A DNA stretch of 64,000 bases from Lutjanus erythropterus (lineage: Eukaryota; Chordata; Actinopteri; Lutjaniformes; Lutjanidae): positions 1,674,920-1,738,919 of the forward strand of contig CM034601.1 of assembly GCA_020091685.1 (NCBI GenBank), given 5' to 3'. The position numbers were made by a program, and so were the translations under genes. A model generated the notes under the pieces. The model did no database searches and was not told the origin of the DNA. It saw only the letters and a list, made by a program, of their open reading frames with translations. The number at the start of each line of letters is the position of its first letter. Within the stretch, counting starts at the first letter, position 1. This document shows positions 13,301-25,060 of this stretch, in pieces.

Positions 13301-16300
13301 TAAGACCCTTTGAGTATTTGTGTTTTTGAGCTCGAGAATGGTGCTTCTTTGAAGAATACAGATTGTAAAGTGAGTTTTGAAAGCCATAAATTTTAACACC
13401 CTTGGGTTTTTAGGATGTATTACTGGTCTGTAATAATCACTCTGTGTATGCATAATTAAATTCAATGATATGATACCTAATTTCACAGGAGATTTTATTT
13501 GTGTCACCATTTAAAAGGATTATGGAAGAAATTTAGTTGTATGTAATTTCTATTCTCATAATTCAGTAGTCTAAAATGTTCTATATCATTTTCCTGATAA
13601 GAGGAAATCAAAACAATGAGATGTCTTGTTAATTCAACCTGAATGTATTTTTTTTTATTTATAAAGTATTTAATGTGTATATGTTTGTGATAATTGATAA
13701 TTTATTGCTGATCATCCATTTTATTCATGACTGATCGATCAGTTTTTGGTGAAAAATGGTGACAGTCATTTCTCCAGTAATTGACAATAATTCATTAGTT
13801 GTTTGGTCCATAAAATGTCAGAAAATAATGAAAATCCATTAATTAATCCTGTCACAATCTTGAAAAATAGGTCCAAACATGTGAAAACAGGTGGAGCGCA
13901 CGGACACGCAACTCGGTTAGTGCAGTGGACCTTGACAGAATCACCCAGCCGGACCAGCCGGACCAGCCGGACCGCTAACCCGGCTCAGACCTAAGACAGC
14001 GAGCCAGAGAGAGATGCATCATCCTCGACCCACTTTGATTCTTCATCAGCCCACATCCTCCTCCTCAAACGCCCACAGAACAAATGCAGATGCAGTGGGA
14101 TCTAACAAGTTTGACTGGAGGTAAAGTTACTGCAGCTAGTATGCTAGCATTAGTTAAGCAGTTTAGTTTGCATCTTACGTTAGAGCAGATGAAGACAGAG
14201 TTTAATCCATTCACCACACGTGTGTGCTCTTGTGTTTCACGTTTTTGAGAGACGCCACCATCCAGACTCATGAAACTCTGAGTATCACTCTCTGCACACC
14301 TTCAACATGGAGAGAAATGGAAAGCTTGACATCCCTGGTTATGGTCGCTAACCTACAACTGGACAGGTACTGTTTGGAGGTGGGGTTTAGCAAAAGGTCA
14401 CTTGGGATACGAGTCACAATTTTTGCATTACAATTTTCATTTTGAATGAAAAAAAACTATACAATCATGATGATGTGACATTTGTTATACCATGAAAGTT
14501 TTTTTTACATCTGGAGAAGAAGGTTTGTAGGATTTGAAGGCATCTCTGCAGCACTACAGAACTTTATTATAATGCTGTTTTGTCACATTTTTCCTTCATC
14601 AAAAAATTGCAGCTTCTACAGTTTGGTTATTGCATTTGACCATCTTGCACATTTGATAATATTTTGATAAATTTTGTAACCCTAATCAGAGGTCACATTG
14701 AGCATTGAGAAATGTTTTTATGTGTATGTATAGGCTATATAGGGGGAGGGATGGGTAATCACTGTCATATGAGCTCAGAACTATAAATTATTAAAATGAA
14801 TGCCACTCCCTTTAACTGCTGCCAAACAATACTGTCAGGGCATCGCTGTAAAGGAACAGCCGGTGTCCAAAACGCCGACATAATACCACTTTGTGAGCTT
14901 CATATTGCAAAAATTCAGAACCCTCTTTGACTATTCCATCAGTGTGAGCATTCCTGTGATTCTGCCCAGCCGGATACTTTTCTTTGCTCAATTGCCTTCT
15001 TTCAGCAGTCAGTCACTTAGAGCCTGAAGGCCACACCATTCAGTCCAGTGTTGTACGGTGCATCTGTCTCACATTTTACGGGTCATCAAAAGGATGTATG
15101 AGTCCCAAGTACAGAGGAATTTGCAGAATGTGCCCTCTTAGTCAAATGAAGGTCTGTGCGGGTGCAGAGAAAGATACTACAGATCTGCTGTTCATTCTAA
15201 CATAAAAAAATATTCCTGCGAGGATAAAGATAACACAGTTAGTTTCAGACTTACGGCCCAATTATCCGCCCCGTTTTCCTTAAACAGGAATCAATATGGA
15301 CACTTCATTTCCTGCTTTGGCTAGTCCGCCCCGTTTATCAAACAACAACTGCTGCAGTCTTTGGGGAGTGTGTGTTTTTTGTATTTTGATGCACGGGCTG
15401 TAAAGCAGAGCTGACAGTGTTTACCGGCCCTGACAAATGACACTCGGGGAGCACTTAAGAGTCGGGAGTTCTGCGCTGGAGAAGACTCAGAGCAGCGCTG
15501 TTGTTTTCTGTGGTTCAACACGTCTGTCCACATGAAATGCAGTAAATAGGTGTTTCCCTTTTATCTTAAATGAGGCTCAAGCTTAATTAGGCCTCTGCAA
15601 TCCACAGCTACCAATTTACCATTCAGTCTTCCATGAGATTTATGGGGTGCAAAAGCCTTTTCCATGAAAGAGAATTCTCCATGTAACACCAGACCCGTGT
15701 TCCACTGAAAGAAATGAAGGACTGCATACTGTGTCTCCACTGGATGACCACATTGTCAGTTGTCTCTTGCACCATATGAAATAAGTTTAAAGCATCTATG
15801 ATCAACATTTTTATAACAACAATGGATCAAATCAAAATCAAATTTTCCACTGTTGCTAAGCCTACCAAATTTTCCATTCTTGCGCTGCATTTATGCAGTT
15901 TACAGTGATAACAGCAGCAGATTTAACATCAAAACTGGGAGTAATTGTTGAAACATGCCGTCTGTCATTCCTTAGAGACGTAAACAGAAGCAGATTCTCA
16001 TTTCTTGCTGACAACGGTGGATTTTGTTGCTAAAATAATGACTCACAAGCAGATTTAATACGTGTAGCTGGCTGATGTCAGCTAATGCTAATGCTAACTT
16101 GACTTGAATCAGCTGAAAAGTGATGTTTTAATGTTTTTCTGACATGTTTTAAAACCAGAACCCTGTGAAAGTGTTTATGTAAAGTTAGCTAACAGCTGTG
16201 TATATTATACACTTAGACTGGCTAAAGCTAGCTTACATCTCAGCAAACATTGGTCAGATGGTGAAATACAGCAGGTATATCTACATGACAGATGACAGAA

Positions 16301-19300
16301 ATACACTCATTAACGTGGGAAAAGGAAGCGCAGGGACTCGATTAGTGCAGCGGACCTTGAGACGGGTCACCCAGCCAGACCAGCTGGACCACGATCACCA
16401 CAGGAAGAGAGCCGGGATAAGAGCTAAGCTAACCTGACTTAGACCTGAGACAGTGAGGCAGAGAGAGATGCATCATCATCGACCCACTTTGATTCTTCAT
16501 CAGCCCTCATCCTCCTCCTCAAACCAACACAGAACAAATGCAGATGCAGTGGATCTAACAAGTTTGTCTGGAGGTAAAGTTATCGCAGTTAGTAAGCTAG
16601 TGTTAGTTAGGCAGACAATTCTAACATTTGCAATTAATGTTAGAGCAGACCCATACAGGTCAGCAGACACGTGCTCTTGTGTTTCACATTTCTGAGAGAC
16701 GAAAAAACTAACCCTAACCCAAACAGCGACAAAAGAGAGAAACTGCATTTCAAAACATACAGATTCTGTTAGAAACTACAGAATTACTGAGAGCTGAACA
16801 TAAAGAAATTTTGTCTTTCTTTCTGCTCTCCTGCACACATGAGCTCAGTATCACAACACTCGCTTGTTCGAGCGGAAGAAAAGGAGGGTCGTCACATGAT
16901 GGTCGCGGCCCGCGAGAGAGGACCCGGTCCTCTTTGGCCGCACTCCGGAGTAGGTTCGTCATTGAACCCTACCTGCAGCCGCAGACTATCAAAGCTGGTG
17001 AACGCTGTTAACCTTTTAACGGCTGAACAGCTCAGATACTTCCCTCAGGAGTTGGTGGAGACCAAAAACAGAGTTAATGTAAGAGTGAATATTGGACTCA
17101 TATTCATCAGCTGTCCAGAAACACGATTCTTAGTAGATGCTAACGTTGCTCTGTAACTCCTAGATGTGTAATTAAGAAACTCTTGCCAACAACTTCTACA
17201 TGATAAGGAGATAATATGTACAGCAAGTGTTGTGTTCATGGCTTTTTATTGCATGTCCACCATTAAGAACTCTTATGTATCGTTAATTTGGAATTCTATG
17301 GATATTAATTATAGAATTATATAACATTATGCTGGGTCTGAATCATTTGAGGAAAATATCTTAATGAGATTTTTCTGCCCAGTACTACCACTGCAACAGG
17401 CCTGTATTATTTTTAAGCAAGATCGATTTGTATAAATCCTAAAATAATCTCATAAAGCCCTGAATTGTTGTTTATGTATTTCACTTCTTGGACAGATTGA
17501 ACAAATGAGATACGTATGACGTGCTGCTTACTGATTTTAGAGGTGCTGGTGGGTAGATTCTGTTACCTTTGGACAGACAGGCTAACTGATAAGCTATATT
17601 TTTATAGATAGACATGGATAGAGTGGTGTTGGTGTCCTTATGTATTCTCCCCCAGAATGCAGATAAGCTTATTTCCCAAAATGAAATGAAATGTCTTCCA
17701 CCATACAAGAACTTTAACTTCAGAATAAATAATAACAGAATAAATTAAAAATATTACAAATATGACAAGCCACACACTGTGAGCTTTCTGCACTGTTCAG
17801 TAGAGGTTTGAAGAGTGTTATATGGTCTTTTGATATGACTTTTTTTTACCTCAGTTTTGTTGCTGTGATTCTCAGACTGACCTCCTCAGCCTCAATAAAC
17901 CGCTGCAGCTGCAGTGCATTCAAGGCTGCCAAGGTCCTAACACTGCTTTTCTTTCCCTTTTACTATAGATTGGTTCCTGTAAACTGGTTTCCCCTCTTGA
18001 GATTTAATAAAGATATTTATCAGTCGGTCTGCACGATTATTAATGATCACTACAAAATGGTGCAGCCCTGATGACAAAACCTGATGTTACTTGGTGTTTC
18101 AGATCACTGGTTCTCGATGTGTGGGCTGTTATTAATGAAAATATGAAGAACACTCCACTATTCAGGCTGTAGCATTCATGATTATGAATCATTATGAATG
18201 ATTTAACTCATGGTTTACATAACACTCATTATCAACATGAGATTAATGAAGCATTCTGCTCCCAAAGCTCATATGGAGATGAGAGAGGGGGTGAAACCAG
18301 CCAACCATGATATATATATAATATATACACAATATGTTTTGATGTATTCTATCTACACTGAAGCAGATTACATCACTGAGAGCCAGAATACTTCCTGAAT
18401 TAATGTCCTTGTGCAAACACAAATCCTGTATTATCACAGATGACGGACGAATTGCTGCTGAAACACCTCCAAGCGCTGCAGACTGTGGATGTGAGTCGCT
18501 CTGCTCGGCTCCCAGGGGGAGAATTGTGTGACCTCTTGGTGAGGCTCAACCACTTTGGCTCCATCATCCCAATTCATTAAGGTTTTAAATGTCACATCTG
18601 TTGCCAAGGACCGGCCCAAATAGGTAATGTCTTTCTCTGTCTCAGAGCAAAAATCACATGACATCCTGGTTCTTCATTAATTAATCAAGGAAGAAGAGTG
18701 AGGTAGAGGAGACACAGCAATGCAAAGGTCCCAGTCCAGCGGTTCTCAAAGTGGGATTGAGCAGTAAAAATAAAAATGTCTGAGGAATTTGTTAATTATT
18801 CAACTGCTTGGATGTCAGTAGAATCACAATGAGGACATATATGAGGATGAATATCCCGCCCTGGTTATGTTTCACTGCACACACTGTTGTTGTCACTCCA
18901 CCCATAGCTGTGTGAAAGCAATGCAATTCTATAGCCTACAGATTCCTGACTGAGTCTTTTCTGTTTGAGGACCCCCAAGGCAAACCTAATCAAAATGGGG
19001 CCCATGAAAAAGTTTGGGAACCACTGGTACACCTTGTATCTCTGTGCGCGCGTGTGTGTGTGTGTGTGTGTGAGACAGAGTGTTGTAGTTTCGCTTTACG
19101 TCAGGAAGGTCATCATGTAGCCCCGAAACGTGCCGCTCTGACATGGAGAATAAGGCACGCGGAATTCCATTACAAAAACTGCCAATTTTAATTTGCCGTG
19201 TTTATACACAAAGCCACAATCATGAAATAATGCGACGTCGTGTGTTTTCTCATTGTCAGAGACCACTGCTCAATTCGGCATTAATTCAGTACATCAAGAC

Positions 19301-20134
19301 GCCACTCACTGCAGTAAAAGTACACTTTTATTTAGAATGAACTCTGCACGCCAACGTATCTGTTGAAAGGAGATGACTGAGGACGACCACTTGTAAAAGT
19401 TTAAATTTTATTCAAACAAGTCTTGCTATAAATACTGAAGTAATGCCGAATTGAATATTGTGCCAAAATAACCCTAATACTTTCTCAAGGCATCTTCTAC
19501 CTCATGTGCTGGTCCTCCGTTGGATGGAGAAACACTACATTGCCAGATTTTTAAAGGAAGTTCGGCGTAAGGAGTCAAGTCACATAACGGCGCGTATGGG
19601 GTCTTCAACACCTCCATACGATGCTTACAGCACGAAAAGAATGCGTGAAGCATAAAATAATGACTTGTACAGACCGCAGAAATAAAACCCTTTGTGTTTT
19701 ATCCTCGCTTCAGTAATTAATAATTCGCCGCAAATATTAGGAGACCGGGGTGCGTGGAGACGAATTGGAAATCCGACCACTCGCCACGCAGACAATCGAT
19801 GAGCCATGTAAAGCGGATTTGCGTTACACACTCAACATCAAATGTGATGACCAAAAAGACCTAAACGCTAATTTTCAGCGAAGAACAGCGGCACAGCTGG
19901 GAACGAAGGAAGCGCATCGTTCAAGATAAAGGACGAGGTTTAACAAAGCGTTAATAAGGCGCAAATTCCTTACGGCACTTTGGTTCTTTGGGGGAAACAG
20001 AGGATACCTACCTTCTCATTGAGCCGAATGATTTGGTCCATTTTGTCGTCGTTTTGTAAAAGCTCCCTCAGCTCACTTGTGCTTAAAGCCCTGTAGCCGT
20101 CAGGACAAGTGTTGGACTCCTTCAAGTTGGACAT
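10132..20134 (-). CDS. vps37d: Vps37 family ESCRT-I subunit, best match VPS37D (partial: first two coding exons)
   Basis: VPS37 proteins are a subunit of ESCRT-I, with TSG101, VPS28 and MVB12/UBAP1, which sorts ubiquitinated cargo into multivesicular bodies. Two phase-compatible minus-strand exons, 20012-20134 and 10132-10303, give 98 residues plus one base. Residues 14-32 (GYRALSTSELRELLQNDDK) resemble the VPS37D start (GILSTGQLRDLLQDEPK in human, from memory). Residues 42-59 (FQELQVDRETLLTSNRSL) and RRPRL continue the same alignment into the Mod(r) domain; the SNRSLAE motif is shared with VPS37B/C. The D paralogue is preferred because of STxxLRxLLQ and the FQ-LQ-RE junction. Intron 1 is about 9.7 kb. 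The rest of Mod(r) and the proline-rich tail were not found to the left, so they lie outside the window or were missed. Family assignment is firm; paralogue is less so. Confidence 0.82.
10391..11394. mobile_element. hAT-type MITE with perfect 11-bp inverted ends and 8-bp target duplication
   Basis: The ends are TAGAGATGCAC and its exact complement. The flanks are cacaggac (10383-10390) and tacaggac (11395-11402), an 8-bp target-site duplication with one change, which is the hAT signature. Internal GACCGGCC-like motifs fit a common fish family. A second MITE is inserted inside at 10649. Confidence 0.85.
10649..10890. mobile_element. Nested MITE fragment inside the hAT MITE
   Basis: Starts with ggcccttttccacac and follows the left half of the element at 3973-4695 (TTTGACTCGGC, then GTTACAACAG and TTGAAGGTGTGTCTT, then AAGCAGCACAAACAGGAAATG). 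The right end is not recognisable, so it is truncated or internally rearranged. Confidence 0.75.
13890..14400 (+). repeat. Dispersed repeat copy A
   Basis: Shares a long collinear block with 16310-16690, including gagagagatgcatcatc, cactttgattcttcatcagc and ctaacaagttt...ggaggtaaagtta. Its distal part also resembles 7450-7580 (gaaagcttgaca, then the gttt...agcaggtca tail). It contains a three-copy 9-bp run (cagccggac) at 13945-13971. Confidence 0.75.
16310..16960 (+). repeat. Dispersed repeat copy B
   Basis: Collinear with copy A through the gagagagatgcatcatc and cactttgattcttcatcagc blocks. It then continues into a segment (16764-16950) shared with the MITE at 3973-4695. Flanking sequence at 15950-16080 matches 6170-6290, so the original element may be longer, about 15.9-17.2 kb. 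Confidence 0.7.
18736..19027. mobile_element. Short hAT-like MITE
   Basis: The left end CCAGCGGTTCTCAAA pairs with the right end, whose complement is CCAGTGGTTCCCAAA. This is the end type of an abundant fish non-autonomous hAT family. About 290 bp, non-coding. Confidence 0.75.
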
Positions 20135-20330
20135 TTTATTCCTTCAAATTGCGGCTGAAGACGGTTTGGAAAACATAAAGTCCGCACAGCGGTTACATCT
20201 CGCTCACATTGGAATGCGATGCGATCAGCCCGCATGTAGCGTCAACGTGCACGCACTGACCAACCGTCAACCGTTACACTTCCTGTCAACACCTTCAAAA
20301 TAAAACACACACGGCGCGCATCTTACTCAG
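19850..20330 (-). promoter_or_regulatory. vps37d: Probable vps37d promoter / 5' region
   Basis: CpG dinucleotides are clearly more frequent here than in the surrounding AT-rich sequence and surround the first coding exon, as is common for broadly expressed genes. No TATA box or defined factor site is claimed. Boundaries are by eye. Confidence 0.4.
20012..20134 (-). CDS. vps37d: vps37d coding exon 1 (41 codons)
   Basis: ATG at 20134 opens 41 codons ending in NEK, followed by donor GTAGGT (phase 0). The start is chosen because the family N-terminus begins shortly before the LST-x-x-LRELL helix. The exon lies in a CpG-richer stretch than its surroundings, as expected for a promoter-proximal first exon. 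Confidence 0.82.
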
Positions 20331-20445
20331 TGGTCCAAAGTAATTAAGTACATTTATTCAAGTACAATTTTTGTGATTTACTTGTTTTACACTTCTACAT
20401 TATTACAAAATAGAGGCAAAGTAGTAATTTTTACTTCACAACATT

Positions 20446-21198
20446 GAAAGGACCAGTGTGTAATAATTACAGGAATGTATGTACATAAATGAGATATATT
20501 ATATATAAGTATGTTATTTATTATTATCAATCAACGTAAACTCATAATCTATATGTTCCCGTTACTTTAGAAATAGCCATTTATAGTTACATACTGTCGG
20601 GTGGACTTACGGAGATCATCATCCTGCGCCGTCTACGGCAGCGCAGAGCGGACAAACTGCACTAACAGTGAGTCTTGGGAAGCCCACGGCGACCTTACGT
20701 AGACGCCGCAGCGTAAACACGGAAGTAGACGGGGAGGATAGACGCGGGTGATCGCTGGCAGACCATTTAGCGTTGTGAACCTTGACTGGCACAGTTTTGA
20801 CAAATGGAGGATCATACAGACACTGTACCAGAACAAAAAGCAGCGGACAGTGAATCCCCGTCATCCAAGAAGCGGAGACGCGAAGAAAGTAAATGCAAAC
20901 ATGACAGGAAACGACAAAAACACGAATCAACATCGGCATAGCGTTTACACGATGGAACCGCTGATGGAGGACAAACGTTTTCACAGTGACGCCGAGGTTG
21001 CCTGTTTTCTGCTGGACAGGTAATTCATCCTACACACATAATTGTAGTTTGTTGTGAGATAGCTTTCGCTCGCCATTTTGTCCGCTGATGGCCACCGTAC
21101 TCTTGGTGAGAGAGGGGCGGTGTCGGGGTAAATCCTCTTAGTTGCAATCTAAGGTTTGAACGCTAGATGCCACTGGAAATCACACACTTCTCCTTTAA
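20446..21198 (+). mobile_element. MITE with decayed exon-like coding fragment
   Basis: The ends GAAAGGACCAGTGTGTA and the complement of the right end, TAAAGGAGAAGTGTGTG, match imperfectly. Inside, an ATG at 20804 gives MEDHTDTVPEQKAADSESPS, then SSKKRRREE and DRKRQ before a stop. Shifts of frame then give KTRINIGIAFTRWN and, in a third frame, DKRFHSDAEVACFLLDR just before a possible donor (CAG|GTAATT). I recall similar R-x-NIG-x-AF-x-RW...SDAEVA-FLLD exons in fish predicted proteins. Here the frame is broken at least twice. Confidence 0.65.
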
Positions 21199-22578
21199 CC
21201 AATAACTTTAGTTTAGTTTAGTTTAGTTGCTTCGTAGATTCAGATCAATAATAGACTACAGAATAATATAATGAACAAATAAATGATGTGTTATTATATG
21301 GCTTTGTTAAATACTTGATTCTGATTGGTCACTTACTGCAAAGTCTGTAATTTGTTTACAACAGACCGTTGCTATGAAGAACAGACCATTACACAGTTCT
21401 GACCTCTGGAGGAGCAATAAAACGATTTTTAAATCCATAAAATTAATATTTCAGTCAAATATTGATTTTATTTGGTACGTAACCACATAATAATTGGGAT
21501 AAAGTACAGTGAGCAGGTCATTATGGTGAAATAAACCCTTTCAAAGTGCTCACTGTACATTACCCATTACTTATTATAAGTTAAGGTAAGATAAGACTTT
21601 TTTAATCCTCAGGGAGATAGTCACAAGCTACCAATAGTATTTCTGAGTACTTCTTCCAACACTGTCGAAACATAATAGTAGCCTAAAAATGGTAAAGTGG
21701 TAAATAAAATCAAAAATAAAACCACAAAAACACAGTTATTAAGTGACACGATAAGGGCCTTATTTGGGCATTTATTGTCAATTAATCTGCCAATTATTTT
21801 CCTCAATTAATCACGTTTTTCTTTGTCCATAAAATGTCAGAAATAGTGATTAAGTCTCATTACAATTTCCACTGACCTTACATTATGAAACTGCTTGTTT
21901 CATCCAACAAACAATCTTAATTCTGAAGAAACCATTTACATACCCTGCTATGAAGAAAAAAGAAAAGAAGCAAATCATTAAAACTAAGCCCAGTAACAGT
22001 AAAATAAATCAAATATTTACTTCTGAAACTGTCCTGGAGTAAGTTGGAAGTAGTACAGGATGAAAATATTTAGTTAAACTACCTCAAACGTGTAATTTCA
22101 GAAGTCTTACTTAAGTAATTGTGCTTAGTGTACTCCATTATGTTTTGGTGAGCTGATTCTACTCTTTTCTATTGTTCCCTTGACTTTTCATTGTCTGTCC
22201 TGTTCTGCTGTTTTGAAGGGATTTTCACACTGTTTGTTGCTGTGATGGTGTTAATAAAGGTTCTGTGGGACATTCAATTATTCTTATTTTTATGTTGGTC
22301 TACAAATTGATCCCAGAGGCTCATGAATCCTAATTAAATGTCCAGTAACAACAAACGAGAGCAAACGGAACAAAACAGATTTTTATCACTAAACAAATTT
22401 TTTCTCTGCATTACTTTCTATATCCCAATGTGTATTATCTTTATATGTATTAATATGAGTTTTTAAAAGTGACAAACTGTCGCTTTTCGTCTGTTTCAAG
22501 CTAGCGCCTTTAGCCTTATCTCCACTTCCGTTTTAGATTTTTCACAATTAAAGTCCTTATGACAAATAACGTTTTTTT

Positions 22579-22581
<3 letters not shown>

Positions 22582-22632
<51 letters not shown>
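22582..22632 (+). repeat. (CT)n microsatellite
   Basis: About 25 uninterrupted CT units. Confidence 0.97.
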
Positions 22633-22636
<4 letters not shown>

Positions 22637-22904
22637 TAATTTTAAAGGCTGAGAGCGATTCATTCAGTACCAGCAACAACCAGTGTTTTAGAATAATTCA
22701 GGTCTTTTATTTAAGTAGAAGTATTAATACCATACTGTATTTTAAATATACTCATATAAATGTACTTTCACAGCATTCTAAGGTCTGATGTGTATAACAG
22801 GCTGTTGCTATGGATACAGTTCTGATCACAGATTCTGTTGGAACAATAAAATAATTCTTAAAACAACCGCAAATCAATAATAATATTTTGTGTCTTTTTT
22901 GTGT

Positions 22905-23020
22905 GTAAGTAATGAACAGGATAATGTACAGTGAGCAGGTCATTATTCATTATACTTAATGCATTATAATCACTGTTGTAATGCATTATAATATCCAGTG
23001 GTGGAGAGTGTACTGAATAG
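22905..23020 (+). repeat. Dispersed short repeat (copy 1)
   Basis: Contains gataatgtacagtgagcagg, then tgcattataatcactgttgt and atccagtggtggagag; the whole block recurs almost unchanged at 24945-25060. Confidence 0.85.
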
Positions 23021-24944
23021 CTAAATAAAATATTGTTACAGAAATAATCTTTGTCATAATATTCATTATTCATTTTTTTCACCAAACCGTTGCCTAAGAG
23101 GTGAAAATAATCTGTAACTGTGGTCACATTTGATCTGACCTTCATGAGTTTGGGAGAAATTTCTTGAAGACTTTTTTTTCTTGGCCTGCATCGTTTCTTT
23201 GCAGAGCTCTTGTTCAATCAGTTCACTAAACCCTGAACTGTGGCAACGTCCAAACCCACTTTATATCCATTAAACGTCTCAGGACCAAGTGAAGCCGTAA
23301 CTGATGACTGACAAGATGTTATTATGTGGTCGGTGTGAGGGATTATTAGATGTATGTAGGTCACCAAACTATTGGCTTAGGGTGTTTCTTTTTTCATAAA
23401 ATGGTTCCATGAGTCCAGATGATTTTTTGTAGATTTTTGCTCCATCTGCAGTCTAATATCTGGTCTCGGCGTTGCAGGCCGAGGAATAAACAGAGGGTAT
23501 GAGAAACTGCTAAGGGCCCTGCTGCCACCAGGGGGGGGCATGTGTCAAAGGGGGAACCCAACACAAGCAGAGTGTAAAAGAAACTGAGAAGAAGATGGAG
23601 ACTGAAGACACCTCAACCATTTTTTTAATCTTGGGGATCACACTTGTTTTGTCTTTGTTTTGCCTCTTTAAATCATCGTGAGGACTCTCAAATGGACGGT
23701 TTGACCACCTGCCTTCTGTTGAAATGGCTGCGGGGAAACTGACACATCTTTATCTAAAGAATCTAAAGAGGCAAAGTAAATAATCTCAAATTTATTTACT
23801 TTTTTTTTTAGTTTATTTCAAATCTTAAGCGTTTGAATTGGGCTCAAAACTACCAACTCTATTACAGTGAGTTACTTTAAATTTTTAAGTTCTCTCAACT
23901 TCTCTTTTTGAGGCTTGTTTTCTTGATGAAATGAAACTAAAACAATGAGGCTATCTCGTTGCTAACTCTGCCTACATGCATTTATTTCTATAGTATTTAA
24001 CATGTGTTTATGTTCACATCAAGATGATGTAAGCTGATGTAGAAATGGCAGTAAAAATGCTCAGGAACATTTCTGCACAAATAAACTGTTCCTAAAATCT
24101 GTTGATAAGGCCTATATGGTAAATCGGGTCGTGATGGTTTGTCATTTTTAATAGTTTTGGAAAAGTTTGGGAAACACTGGCCGTATTAGTACCATTAAGT
24201 AGGAAGTGAGTCCTTCTTCCACCACTGTTCTTGTGTAATTGAAAGTCCCCACCCTTTGACTGTAACTGCCTTTGACAGCACGTTTGACTTCTTCAGGAAA
24301 TGAACTCAGGTTGGTTTCTTACTGTACGTTTGGCAGCAGGAGAACCACATCCCCACTTCTGCTGACTGTTGCTCTAGTTGTTGCCAAACAGTGGTAAGAT
24401 GCATAAACTCTGGTTCCACTGAACAAGGCCCTTATTCTTTCTTGTGGACTGAGGGAATGTGTTGGTTGCTAGTCGCACATGAGCACAAAATATTGACTTT
24501 CTGACCAATCAAAATGTTCCAAGACGTTGTTGTCAAGTGCTGCAAACGCACCTCTCCTCTCTCAGAATTCATGAATAATTATTTAAAGAGATTCTTGGCA
24601 ACTTTCGACCTCAAGGATCATTTCTGCGTCACTACGACCAGTTTCATACTCTGAAATTCATGATAACTTCAGTGCAGGCCCGAGTGTGATGGGGAAGTTT
24701 TCTCTGTGATCTGTGCAATAACCCGAGATAACAAGAACCTCTTGCATAATTTAACAGTTTTTATACACAAACAATTCTGACAAATAAGCTCAAAGGCGAC
24801 TTAAAAAGAAAAAGCAAAGAAAATGAAAATATTAACCAACTAAAGGGAACAAGAAGCTGAAGAGCAAGTCAGCAAACAGAAGAATAAAAAAGAAAATCAT
24901 ATGGAGCAAATTACAACAATAAAATAATTCTTAATTCTTAAGTA

Positions 24945-25060
24945 ACCATGTAATGAACAGGATAATGTACAGTGAGCAGGTCATTATTAATTATACTTAA
25001 TGCATTATAATCACTGTTGTAACGCATTATAATATCCAGTGGTGGAGAGAGTACTGAAAA
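24945..25060 (+). repeat. Dispersed short repeat (copy 2)
   Basis: Over 90 percent identical by eye to 22905-23020. Shorter matches to acagtgagcaggtcattat occur near 21510, and in reverse at 38995-39035. Confidence 0.85.

Larger units (their letters stand above)
10304..20011 (-). other. vps37d: vps37d intron 1 (about 9.7 kb)
   Basis: Bounded by donor GTAGGT at 20011 and an acceptor at 10304. It contains a hAT-type MITE (10391-11394) with a second MITE inside it, two copies of a dispersed repeat (13890-14400 and 16310-16960), a short hAT-like MITE (18736-19027), a GT run near 19050, and a possibly conserved unique block at 15240-15640. No other coding exon was recognised. Confidence 0.7.

Noticed and set aside
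22858-23217. 119-codon minus-strand frame
   Set aside because: Spans the dispersed repeat at 22905-23020; low-complexity AT-rich translation.
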